A DNA stretch of 31,189 nt, taken from contig CAYVVS010000007.1 of NCBI GenBank assembly GCA_964454845.1, forward strand, positions 1-31,189. Direction: 5' to 3'. Origin of the DNA: GCA-016700035 sp964454845. Lineage in GTDB: Bacteria; Patescibacteriota; Saccharimonadia; CAILAD01; GCA-016700035. The notes beneath the pieces were generated by a model that was not told where the DNA came from, did no database searches, and saw nothing but the letters and a program-made list of their open reading frames with translations. Both the position numbers and the translations under genes were made by a program. Below are positions 14,175-20,955 of the stretch, in pieces (the stretch's first letter is position 1; every line of letters starts with the position of its first letter).

Positions 14175-15559
14175 GATTTTGTAATCTCCCCTCGGGATAA
14201 TTCAACATTAACTAAGAAATTGCCGCGAAGCAGTTTCCGTCCCAACAGCATTGGGACTTTCTGACTTTGACGATTGGTCAGAGTAAACTGCGTCTGATAA
14301 TCTCTACCCTGAATACGTACCATTGTACGTACCTTGTAGCGTTTCTGCCATACGCCATTACTACTCTTCACCTCAACGGTCTCGTAGTTCCGACTCACAC
14401 AATCAATATATTCTTCGGAGTGATTACGGCCGTCGATGAAATGTGGCACGCGGAAATGTAACTCCTCGCCACCCTTCACGCGTACCGTGCGGATATCTTC
14501 GGCATGCAAGGCGCCACTATACGCTCCTGTATCGGTTTTTGCAGCAACATCTATAATGCCAAACTCAGGCAGCCCCACAACTTCGATGCGACCAATCGTC
14601 TTTTTTGGCAACTTTGAAGAGCTCGGCTTGCGATATCGCCGCTGAACCGTCCGGCGCAAATATTCAACAAAACCCGGAATATTGTGATCGATAAATGCAC
14701 CGGTTACAATTTGCGAACCCTGATTAACTTCCAGCACAGCAGCCCGGCCAGAGTTTTTATCAACAATTACATCAACACCCGAAACAGATAAATCCATGGC
14801 CTCTGCGGCCCGAACGGCTAAATCGAGAATCTTCTCGGGAGTTTTTTTCTTTTCTATAAGTTGCGCCTGGCCACCAGCAGATGTGTTATTAAGATGAGAT
14901 TTGCCAGAACCTGTGCGAAAAATAATCATGCCAGTCTCGCCGCCGTACACCTGCACGCGCCAATCTCCATCGTTTGGGGCAAAATCCTGAATTATCCAAT
15001 CGATATGCGTACCCTCTACCAACGACTTAGCTTGGCGGCGGGTTTTTGCGAGATAATTGTCTTTACCCTTTTGCCCAATTGTAGATTTAATCACAGCAGG
15101 ATATGTAACAATTTCCGAGGCAAGCACTTCTTGAATATGCTTGTGTGATGCGTAGATCGTACGCAACGTCGGGACGCGCGATGCCCACAATTTCATCGTG
15201 GTCACCAGCTTGTTGGCAGCTCCTTTTTGTTCCACTGCCGCATCTATAAATGGCACACCCTTAGCTCGCAGATAAATCGCGAGTGCTGCAGCAACATCTG
15301 GCATACCCTCCCAGCCCTTAAAGTACACAAAGTCGTAATCCGCTGGATCTTTTTTACTCGTCCAATCGAATACCTGCGCTTTACGCTTATCTACTACAAA
15401 CACCAAATCTTCCAGTGCCATTACCTCGCCTTCGGCAAAACTAAAGTCAGCATATTTCTTTAGACGACGTACAAAACCTGCACCCCGAGTTGAGCCAGGT
15501 GCCGCGGCTTTTTGAAAAATAAAAAGTACGCGTGGCTGTGAGAGGGCTGGCTTAGTCAT
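14171..15559 (-). CDS. Fusion: ATP-grasp ligase plus RimB-like retropepsin domain
   Basis: Residues ~1-310 are an ATP-grasp ligase: KGADxW-type central region, VIKSTIGQKGKDNYLAK nucleotide loop, and metal ligands D263, E277 and N279 (AVLEVNQGSQ). Residues ~318-462 match the RimB/putative ATP-dependent protease family (PF05618): IGRIEVVGLPEFG, then KTDTGAYSGALHA with the retropepsin-type catalytic D343-T-G, later VKSSNGVWQKRYKV and FTLTNRQSQKVPMLLGRKLL. In Pseudomonas the protease-like RimB and ligase RimK are separate proteins acting on S6; here the protease domain is fused to a second ligase beside RimK. The start overlaps the upstream ligase gene by 8 bp. Domain calls are solid; the fused function is inferred. 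Confidence 0.85.
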   Translation of the reverse strand: MTKPALSQPRVLFIFQKAAAPGSTRGAGFVRRLKKYADFSFAEGEVMALEDLVFVVDKRKAQVFDWTSKKDPADYDFVYFKGWEGMPDVAAALAIYLRAKGVPFIDAAVEQKGAANKLVTTMKLWASRVPTLRTIYASHKHIQEVLASEIVTYPAVIKSTIGQKGKDNYLAKTRRQAKSLVEGTHIDWIIQDFAPNDGDWRVQVYGGETGMIIFRTGSGKSHLNNTSAGGQAQLIEKKKTPEKILDLAVRAAEAMDLSVSGVDVIVDKNSGRAAVLEVNQGSQIVTGAFIDHNIPGFVEYLRRTVQRRYRKPSSSKLPKKTIGRIEVVGLPEFGIIDVAAKTDTGAYSGALHAEDIRTVRVKGGEELHFRVPHFIDGRNHSEEYIDCVSRNYETVEVKSSNGVWQKRYKVRTMVRIQGRDYQTQFTLTNRQSQKVPMLLGRKLLRGNFLVNVELSRGEITKS

Positions 15560-16493
15560 GTTTTTTCACCCCGGCTTTTACGCTCATAAACTCAAGCATG
15601 GCCTGCATTTTGCGCTCCGGCTCGGCGCCAAGCTGAATGGCTGGCGCTTCGTTTACCTCAAGTACCACATGCTCACCGGTGTCTTTATTAATGAGTAGAT
15701 CAAGCCCACAAAACTGCTCTCGCCCTACAAGCTCAGCGGCCCGAATGCTGTCATTTTTTTGGGTTTCGGTGAGTACATTCGCGTCGTAAAAATCGGCATT
15801 TGCATCTTGAGAGGTGTTATTTAGGTGAGTGGTTTCATCCTGGCGAGCACGCTTAATGACAAGCTTTATTTCCCCACCAAGTATGAGTACCCGATAATCA
15901 AAATCGTTAGGAATAAATGGCTGTGCGATGAACGTATCGCCCTTGTGCTCATCAAGGATACCCACCAACTCAGTATATGAATGGATTAAGAAATTATTAT
16001 TGCCACCAAAGGCCTGGATGCTTTTTATAACAAATGGAAACGCGAAAGGTGGGCGTTTTTTAAAGAGTTTTTTAAATTCGCGCGCAGAAGTTGTAATTCC
16101 GTCGGGCAACGGAAGATTTTGATCGGCTAGTAGCGCTTGCTGACCAAGCTTAGACAATGGCGTAAAGCGACTTACTTCTTGGGTAAAATACTCGACGCCG
16201 TGACGCTCAAGATACTTAGCGGCCGCCAACGATTGCTGCTGAGCTTTATGGAATAGCTCAAAATACACCAGGTCAAATTCACGCAGATCCATGCCGGTCA
16301 TCGACTCAACAATGCGCATACCGCCATCTTCGAAATATATCTGGAGATCCTTGAGAGAGCCCTGATAAAATTCCATGCCAAAATCTCCCGCGCGTTCCGC
16401 CATGGGATCAAACAGGAGTTTATAGTAGTCGGTTTTGTGCTTCCGAAAACTAAAAAGTACGAGAACTTTTTTCTTGGATTGGCTCTTCATCAT
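15552..16493 (-). CDS. RimK-like ATP-grasp ligase of unknown substrate
   Basis: This 313-aa protein has an N-terminal alpha/beta domain (KKVLVLFSFRKHKTDYY), then an ATP-grasp core: FPFVIKSIQAFGGNNNFLI, FIAQPFIPNDFDYRVLILGGEIKLVIKR, ETTHLNNTSQ and the metal site GLDLLINKDTGEHVVLEVNEAP. The arrangement parallels the ligase half of the next gene (both have a HLNNTS stretch), so the two may be an old duplication. It is the first gene of the operon; a promoter with TATAAT precedes it and two tandem ATGs open it. Peptide- or amino-acid-ligase chemistry is expected; the acceptor is unknown. Confidence 0.85.
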   Translation of the reverse strand: MMKSQSKKKVLVLFSFRKHKTDYYKLLFDPMAERAGDFGMEFYQGSLKDLQIYFEDGGMRIVESMTGMDLREFDLVYFELFHKAQQQSLAAAKYLERHGVEYFTQEVSRFTPLSKLGQQALLADQNLPLPDGITTSAREFKKLFKKRPPFAFPFVIKSIQAFGGNNNFLIHSYTELVGILDEHKGDTFIAQPFIPNDFDYRVLILGGEIKLVIKRARQDETTHLNNTSQDANADFYDANVLTETQKNDSIRAAELVGREQFCGLDLLINKDTGEHVVLEVNEAPAIQLGAEPERKMQAMLEFMSVKAGVKKHD

Positions 16494-16514
16494 CGTTTTT
16501 CGAATTAGATGATG

Positions 16515-16543
16515 ATTATACTATATTTTATGCTTCTTGTCCA
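16515..16543 (-). promoter_or_regulatory. Promoter of the three-ligase operon
   Basis: On the minus strand TGGACA (16538-16543) and a perfect TATAAT (16515-16520) are 17 bp apart. The predicted start at about 16508 gives a ~15-nt leader without a clear Shine-Dalgarno. The -35 lies inside the end of the upstream protease gene. Confidence 0.75.
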
Positions 16544-18384
16544 GATGTAGCGAGGATATTTTCCCTTACATACGGCTCAACTATTGCGGAAGGCAGACGC
16601 TCGGGGATAAGCAACTCTTCCTTTTCTATCCAGCCGAGCCGATAGAGCGTAGCAATCGACTGCAAACTCGATTTACCAATATAGAGCATCCAGCGCTGGT
16701 CTTCAGGGAGCGCATCGGCTATAACCTTTTGCTCAGCATATTCCAAAGCACCACTGCGGGCGACATACGGAGTGCCATGCGTAAGCTCTCCTCCACTGTT
16801 ATACAAGCGCAACGTACCCCCCACTGCGCCTTTCACGGCCTTTTCATAATCTCCTTCTGGATCATCTCTCCTGCGCACTTTTAAGAACTCATGTGCACAC
16901 TCAACCATGGTGCCACCTTCTAGGCGCTTCTCTAGCGCTGCTAAATAAGTAAAATTCACTCGACGATCCTTGCCGAACAACGCATCAAGGGAAGCTGTCT
17001 CGGTCGCAACTCCGCCCGCTTCAAGCCAGCCCGAAGAACGAGCGGCACCTAGGGTTGAGAAAAGCTCGAGGCCTAAAAGTTCAGCATTGTGGTTTTGTAA
17101 AACATGGGTAATTTCATGATCCAATACCGGCAAAGCGCCAGCTGGCCTGGCTTGCCCCAGAGCTCGATCAAACTTTTGAGGGATCATGACACAGCGCTTT
17201 TTACTGTTAATAGCAAGTGTTTTTCGGCTTTTTTTTGGGTCGATTACCGCGCGCCATTTCCCATCGGCAGCAGGTTCGTCAGACTCGGGATCGTAATCTT
17301 GCTGCTCACTCAGCAAGCCATATTCAGCGAGTGTCATCTCCACCATCTGCTTTAGCTCCTCGGCAGAAACTTTTCTCTGCTTAAGCACCTCTGCATCAAC
17401 GTCGGCATATGCATAATCTGGCCGGGTCTCACCTTGTTGAAATTCATAGGTTTCACGCAATTGACGCAATGCATCAGGAATATGCCCCTTATCTCCCTCG
17501 CGATCTATTCCATTCAAAAACTTATCTAGCCTATCTAGAAACCGCGCAAAACTTTCGCGATCCACAAAACCGGCTTCAACCGACTCTTCGCGATCGGTAC
17601 GACGTCGAAGTGCTGGCAATGCAACTTTCATTCGCTCTTTTTGAGTTTCAGATAAAATATACCCCTCGCGATCTTGCCTAATTAAAGTGAGTGCCTCACG
17701 ATATACCGCAGCTGTAAGTAAATTCACCCGTTCAACATGCATTGTAAGTAATTCTTTTTTCAGTTCCGCATTTTTGCCACCAATGCTGCCGCCAACCTGC
17801 TTTTGCACATCACGATAGTAGCCACGTATATCGCGTAGCGCCTCAGCTTTTTCTAAAAACAATTCCGGATCACGCAAGCCTCGCTCATAGGAGGGATCCG
17901 TTTCAGAATTATAGCTACCGGTTTCATCCAATTGACGCAAATTTGTCTCAATTTTTTTGCGGGCAAACAGCTTGGAATCTGATAGTACTTCAAGCTTTGG
18001 CCGACGCTCAGAATCAATCATTCGTCGTGCCATCTCGGCTCGCACATAACTTGCCCGTTGCTCCTCTGGCACATCATGGCCTTCCGGAAAATGCTCAGCA
18101 AAAACTTCCGGCTGCACAAAAAATTCAACGCAATATTTTTCTTCTCGTATCGTCATGTCATATATATCACGCATAGACTTCTCGGGCTTACGAATATTCT
18201 CTGGTGACAGCACCCCAAAAGGCACTTCGCCGTTGGCTAGTGCATGCTCAAAAGACGCAACTTCAAACCGATCTTCTTCGCTCAATTCGCGCTCGGGCGG
18301 ACGAGAAAGCGCTTCTATTGCTCCTCTAAATTCTTCGCCTTCAGGATTAAGCCGCTCAGGGAATACACGTATCCCCTCACTCAT
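16528..18384 (-). CDS. HEXXH metalloprotease, DUF1704-like (tentative)
   Basis: The 618-aa soluble protein is highly charged and mostly helical up to residue ~345. A catalytic region follows: WRAVIDPKKSRKTLAIN, CVMIPQKFDRAL, then LDHEITHVLQNHN (H423, E424, H427) and WLEAGGVATETAS (E455 or E462 as third zinc ligand). The order V..IP..HEI-TH-VLQ-N..E-x-G-x-A resembles DUF1704, the family of the MATCAP tubulin carboxypeptidases, except that those have HExxxH and this has HExxH. Other gluzincin families are possible. There is no signal peptide. It overlaps the upstream membrane-protein gene by ATGA and is followed by the ligase operon. Confidence 0.7.
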   Translation of the reverse strand: MSEGIRVFPERLNPEGEEFRGAIEALSRPPERELSEEDRFEVASFEHALANGEVPFGVLSPENIRKPEKSMRDIYDMTIREEKYCVEFFVQPEVFAEHFPEGHDVPEEQRASYVRAEMARRMIDSERRPKLEVLSDSKLFARKKIETNLRQLDETGSYNSETDPSYERGLRDPELFLEKAEALRDIRGYYRDVQKQVGGSIGGKNAELKKELLTMHVERVNLLTAAVYREALTLIRQDREGYILSETQKERMKVALPALRRRTDREESVEAGFVDRESFARFLDRLDKFLNGIDREGDKGHIPDALRQLRETYEFQQGETRPDYAYADVDAEVLKQRKVSAEELKQMVEMTLAEYGLLSEQQDYDPESDEPAADGKWRAVIDPKKSRKTLAINSKKRCVMIPQKFDRALGQARPAGALPVLDHEITHVLQNHNAELLGLELFSTLGAARSSGWLEAGGVATETASLDALFGKDRRVNFTYLAALEKRLEGGTMVECAHEFLKVRRRDDPEGDYEKAVKGAVGGTLRLYNSGGELTHGTPYVARSGALEYAEQKVIADALPEDQRWMLYIGKSSLQSIATLYRLGWIEKEELLIPERLPSAIVEPYVRENILATSGQEA

Positions 18385-18908
18385 TTTTTCTTACCTTTTT
18401 TGCCTTTTTTATCGTCATCTTCCTTCGTTTTTCGCTTCCAGACAGTAATCAAAATAAGCCATACCGTCATCGCCGTAAGTAACCACAAACGATTCTCGGC
18501 TGCCAGTGCGATTAAGTTATATTCATTCAAAACCTTCGTGGCAATTTCTTCCTGCAAATAGCTCTGCGTATAACCAATGAGTGTTGCCGCCGTGAGGAAA
18601 GCCAAAAGAAAACTACGCAAGCCGAAGCGACCGCCTACGGAAGCAGTCTTGCCGAGAGACAAACCAACCGTCACAACCAACAGCACTATAAGCTGAACTG
18701 TAGCCGCATCAATTGGCCCGCTAATCGAAGCGTCGAGCTGCTTGGCTAAAAAACCACCTAGCTGATCGGCTACAAAAAATCCGGCTAGCAATGCTGTTGC
18801 GATACGCTTTAGGCGACCCTCACCAAATAAAAATGCCAAGATAAAGAAACCACCGACTACGGCAAAGACATAGATGTTTCCATCAACAGTGAGTGGCCCA
18901 AACTGCAT
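18381..18908 (-). CDS. Polytopic membrane protein with a lysine-rich tail
   Basis: This 175-aa protein has about five hydrophobic segments (residues ~10-30, 34-52, 66-84, 95-113, 138-157) and a cytoplasmic, very basic C-terminus (WKRKTKEDDDKKGKKGKKK). I do not recognise a family. The ATG is 8 nt after TATAAT, so the message is probably leaderless. It overlaps the metalloprotease gene, suggesting the two work together, for example as a membrane anchor or substrate channel. That role is a guess from context. Confidence 0.75.
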   Translation of the reverse strand: MQFGPLTVDGNIYVFAVVGGFFILAFLFGEGRLKRIATALLAGFFVADQLGGFLAKQLDASISGPIDAATVQLIVLLVVTVGLSLGKTASVGGRFGLRSFLLAFLTAATLIGYTQSYLQEEIATKVLNEYNLIALAAENRLWLLTAMTVWLILITVWKRKTKEDDDKKGKKGKKK

Positions 18909-18916
18909 ATGCTTGA

Positions 18917-18922
18917 ATTATA
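18917..18922 (-). promoter_or_regulatory. -10 box of a leaderless promoter for the membrane protein-protease pair
   Basis: On the minus strand a perfect TATAAT lies 8 nt before the ATG at 18908. No good -35 is seen. A CCCTTAAACAGGGG near-palindrome lies just upstream and could be an operator. Confidence 0.55.
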
Positions 18923-18948
18923 CACCCCTGTTTAAGGGAAATGCGCCT

Positions 18949-18977
18949 TTGACATAAGAAAAATAGGGGTCTACAAT
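18949..18977 (+). promoter_or_regulatory. Consensus promoter of the 178-aa orphan gene
   Basis: A perfect TTGACA (18949-18954) and TACAAT (18972-18977) are 17 bp apart. The predicted start at about 18984 rules out the ATG at 18976, which overlaps the -10 itself, and points to the in-frame ATG at 19012. Confidence 0.8.
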
Positions 18978-19011
18978 GCCTTCAAATCGTACCTTCCAAG
19001 ATTGGATTGTT

Positions 19012-19548
19012 ATGAACCCCACACCTCGACTCTGCGTTGAGCTCAATGGCTGCATCGCCAATAACCTGACATTCATGGGCATGCCAGACTTTGGGCCACT
19101 AACAAGTCGCACTCCGCCTATCATCGGCGCCTTCGAAGCATTGGCCTGGCTCAACGGACCGTTTGCCTACGCCGGCGAGGTACACCTCACTATCGCATGC
19201 GAGGATGCAGAGTTCCACGAGCGCGCCATGCAGTGGCTCATTGCCGAGCGTTTTAGTCTCAGGACGGGCGTAATGCACGACCACATTCATGAGTACACCA
19301 CTCTAGACGAGCTCGCAAAGCTGGCGACCGGCCTGCATCCCACTATGGTTGTGGGTGCACAGGTGCAGCCGCTCACCAGGTTCTTGTTGGCTCGCCAGCA
19401 GCTCCTACTAGACCCCCGCGATTGCGAGCAGCACGAATACCACGCCGTACGCCAGACTCGCATAGGTATGGCGATCCAACGCATCGTTGACTGGGATGAA
19501 GCTATGCAGCTTTGTCTGCGTGAAATCACCAACTCCTCCCCGACCTAG
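19012..19548 (+). CDS. Orphan protein, possibly a HAD-fold pseudoenzyme
   Basis: The 178-aa protein starts RLCVELNGCIAN, which recalls HAD motif I (DxDGxx) with both Asp replaced (E and N). GAFEALAWLNGPFAYAGEVHLTIACEDAEFHERAMQWL resembles the HAD cap and motif II layout. LLLDPRDCEQHEYHA and IVDWDEAMQLCL resemble the end of HAD hydrolases of the acid-phosphatase type. If so, it lacks the nucleophile and would not be a phosphatase. The similarity is weak and by eye only. The start at 19012 follows from the promoter position. GC-rich codons, a private promoter and a terminator set it apart from its neighbours. Confidence 0.65.
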   Translation: MNPTPRLCVELNGCIANNLTFMGMPDFGPLTSRTPPIIGAFEALAWLNGPFAYAGEVHLTIACEDAEFHERAMQWLIAERFSLRTGVMHDHIHEYTTLDELAKLATGLHPTMVVGAQVQPLTRFLLARQQLLLDPRDCEQHEYHAVRQTRIGMAIQRIVDWDEAMQLCLREITNSSPT

Positions 19549-19562
19549 TGCCGGGGATTTTT
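19538..19562 (+). terminator. Terminator of the 178-aa orphan gene
   Basis: CCCCG and CGGGG form a short GC-only stem followed by ATTTTT. The gene's TAG stop lies inside the loop, as with the M23 gene. Confidence 0.7.
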
Positions 19563-19578
19563 AACCTCCATTCAATAC

Positions 19579-19607
19579 TTGTAAATTTAATCTGTTGAAG
19601 GTATGAT
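19579..19607 (+). promoter_or_regulatory. Promoter of the 111-aa orphan gene
   Basis: TTGTAA (19579-19584) and TATGAT (19602-19607) are 17 bp apart. The predicted start at about 19614 gives a ~60-nt leader with GGAG at 19663-19666. Confidence 0.65.
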
Positions 19608-19673
19608 ACAGTGCACATTCCCGAGATTATCAACATACTTCTCGTAAGCCCCCTAGAAATGCGGAGCCAAACC

Positions 19674-20009
19674 ATGAATGATCACCTTACAATGCAGCGG
19701 CAATTCCGTCTTGGCATCACCGTCGCGCCCGAGCCAAAGTTCTCCGACTGCTATGCGCAGACGCTCACCATCCAGCTCATCAGCGGGCCACCACTGGAAC
19801 CATTGGATGTCGATCTATTTGAAAGCCGAATCATGGCAAAACTCGCTGAGCTGCCTAGCTCGGCAATCGACCCCATGCCGACCTTCATGGGCTACAAACT
19901 GCAATCTTTCGAGATTGTCTATATCGGTCCCCTAGGTGACCGTGATACAGTCCAGAGCGCGATAATCGCACTTTTCCTCGAAACTTTCAGCTCCGAGGTA
20001 CGCGTCTAA
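19674..20009 (+). CDS. Orphan protein of unknown function
   Basis: This 111-aa soluble protein (MNDHLTMQRQFRLGITV...) has an alternating beta/alpha look: strands at FRLGITV, TLTIQLISG and FEIVYIG and helices at DLFESRIMAKLAEL and TVQSAIIALFLETF. I do not recognise a family. The ATG at 19674 is chosen because GGAG lies 7 nt upstream; in-frame starts further upstream at 19611 (GTG) and 19659 lack a site, and 19611 precedes the predicted transcription start. It is GC-rich and flanked by its own promoter and terminator. Confidence 0.7.
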   Translation: MNDHLTMQRQFRLGITVAPEPKFSDCYAQTLTIQLISGPPLEPLDVDLFESRIMAKLAELPSSAIDPMPTFMGYKLQSFEIVYIGPLGDRDTVQSAIIALFLETFSSEVRV

Positions 20010-20017
20010 GACGCTAC

Positions 20018-20045
20018 CCCCAACATCAAGTTGGGGTCTTTTTTT
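20018..20045 (+). terminator. Terminator of the 111-aa orphan gene
   Basis: CCCCAAC and GTTGGGG form a perfect 7-bp stem with a 5-nt loop, followed by TCTTTTTTT. It lies between this gene and convergent dnaJ; on the minus strand there is no T-run. Confidence 0.85.
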
Positions 20046-20955
20046 ATTTAAAGAAGCCTTTTTTCTCTGAGAGTTTTTGAAATTCTTCTAACGCTTGCTT
20101 CTGCTTGTGACTGAGCTTCTGAGGAATCTCGATACTCACTTCGACCAAATGATCACCGTGTCGATGGGTGCCCGGAATTGGCATACCTTTACCAGAAAGT
20201 TTCAGAATTTTTCCAGGCTGCGTGCCGGCCGGAACCTTAATAGTTATCTCACCTTCGAGTGTTTTAATATCAGCTTCTGTACCAAGTGCAGCATCTATCA
20301 TGTCAATTGTAATTCGCGAAACAAGGCTCGCTCCATGCCGCTCAAAACCTTTTGGTTCGCGTACATGCACATCTACATACAAATCGCCTCGTGCACCACC
20401 CTGCCCATATTCACCTTTACCGGCCATGCGAATAGACTGTCCATTATCAATACCCGCGGGGATTTTAACTTTCACTGATTCATTTTTACGTTCACCAGTA
20501 GTGCGATCCATAACACGCAAATTTAACTCACGCGTAGTACCTTTTACTGCCTCATCAAAATCAATTGCCAATGCCACCTGAACGTCGCGCGGCCTGTTGC
20601 GCATACCGCCAAAAATCTCTGAAAAGATATCACCAAAACCACCAGCCCCAGAAAAATCAAACTGAACTCCATCAAAACCACCGCCAAAAGGATTGCCTCC
20701 AGCATAGGGATTACCCCCCGGCCCGCCAGCGTTCGCAGCACCAGCTGAGTGCCCAAATTGATCATAAGCGGCTCGTTTTTGATCGTCCGACAGAACCTCG
20801 TAGGCTTCACCAGCTTCTTTAAATTTCTGCTCATCTCCACCTTCGCGGTCTGGATGATATTTAAGAGCAGCCTTCTTAAACGCCTTTTTTATCTCGTCTT
20901 GGCTAGCGCCCTTGGAGACCCCGAGTACTTCATAGTAATCACGTTTACCGCTCAT
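20044..20955 (-). CDS. J-domain co-chaperone without zinc fingers (CbpA/class B type)
   Basis: The 303-aa protein has a J domain (residues ~6-70) with the HPD motif in KYHPDREGG, a Gly/Phe-rich linker (GGNPYAGGNPFGGGFDG), and the two C-terminal substrate-binding beta domains (VKVKIPAGIDNGQSIRMAGKGEYG; GTEADIKTLEGEITIKVPAGTQPGKILKLSGKGMP). The four CxxCxGxG zinc repeats of classical DnaJ are absent and the protein has no cysteine. It stimulates DnaK ATPase and delivers clients. It is the last gene of the CIRCE-controlled operon and overlaps the NYN gene by ATGA, so it is probably the main J-protein here. Confidence 0.94.
   Translation of the reverse strand: MSGKRDYYEVLGVSKGASQDEIKKAFKKAALKYHPDREGGDEQKFKEAGEAYEVLSDDQKRAAYDQFGHSAGAANAGGPGGNPYAGGNPFGGGFDGVQFDFSGAGGFGDIFSEIFGGMRNRPRDVQVALAIDFDEAVKGTTRELNLRVMDRTTGERKNESVKVKIPAGIDNGQSIRMAGKGEYGQGGARGDLYVDVHVREPKGFERHGASLVSRITIDMIDAALGTEADIKTLEGEITIKVPAGTQPGKILKLSGKGMPIPGTHRHGDHLVEVSIEIPQKLSHKQKQALEEFQKLSEKKGFFK

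Noticed and set aside
18976..19011. Start of the 178-aa orphan at the ATG at 18976
   Set aside because: This ATG overlaps the TACAAT -10 box of a consensus promoter, so it would not be on the transcript.
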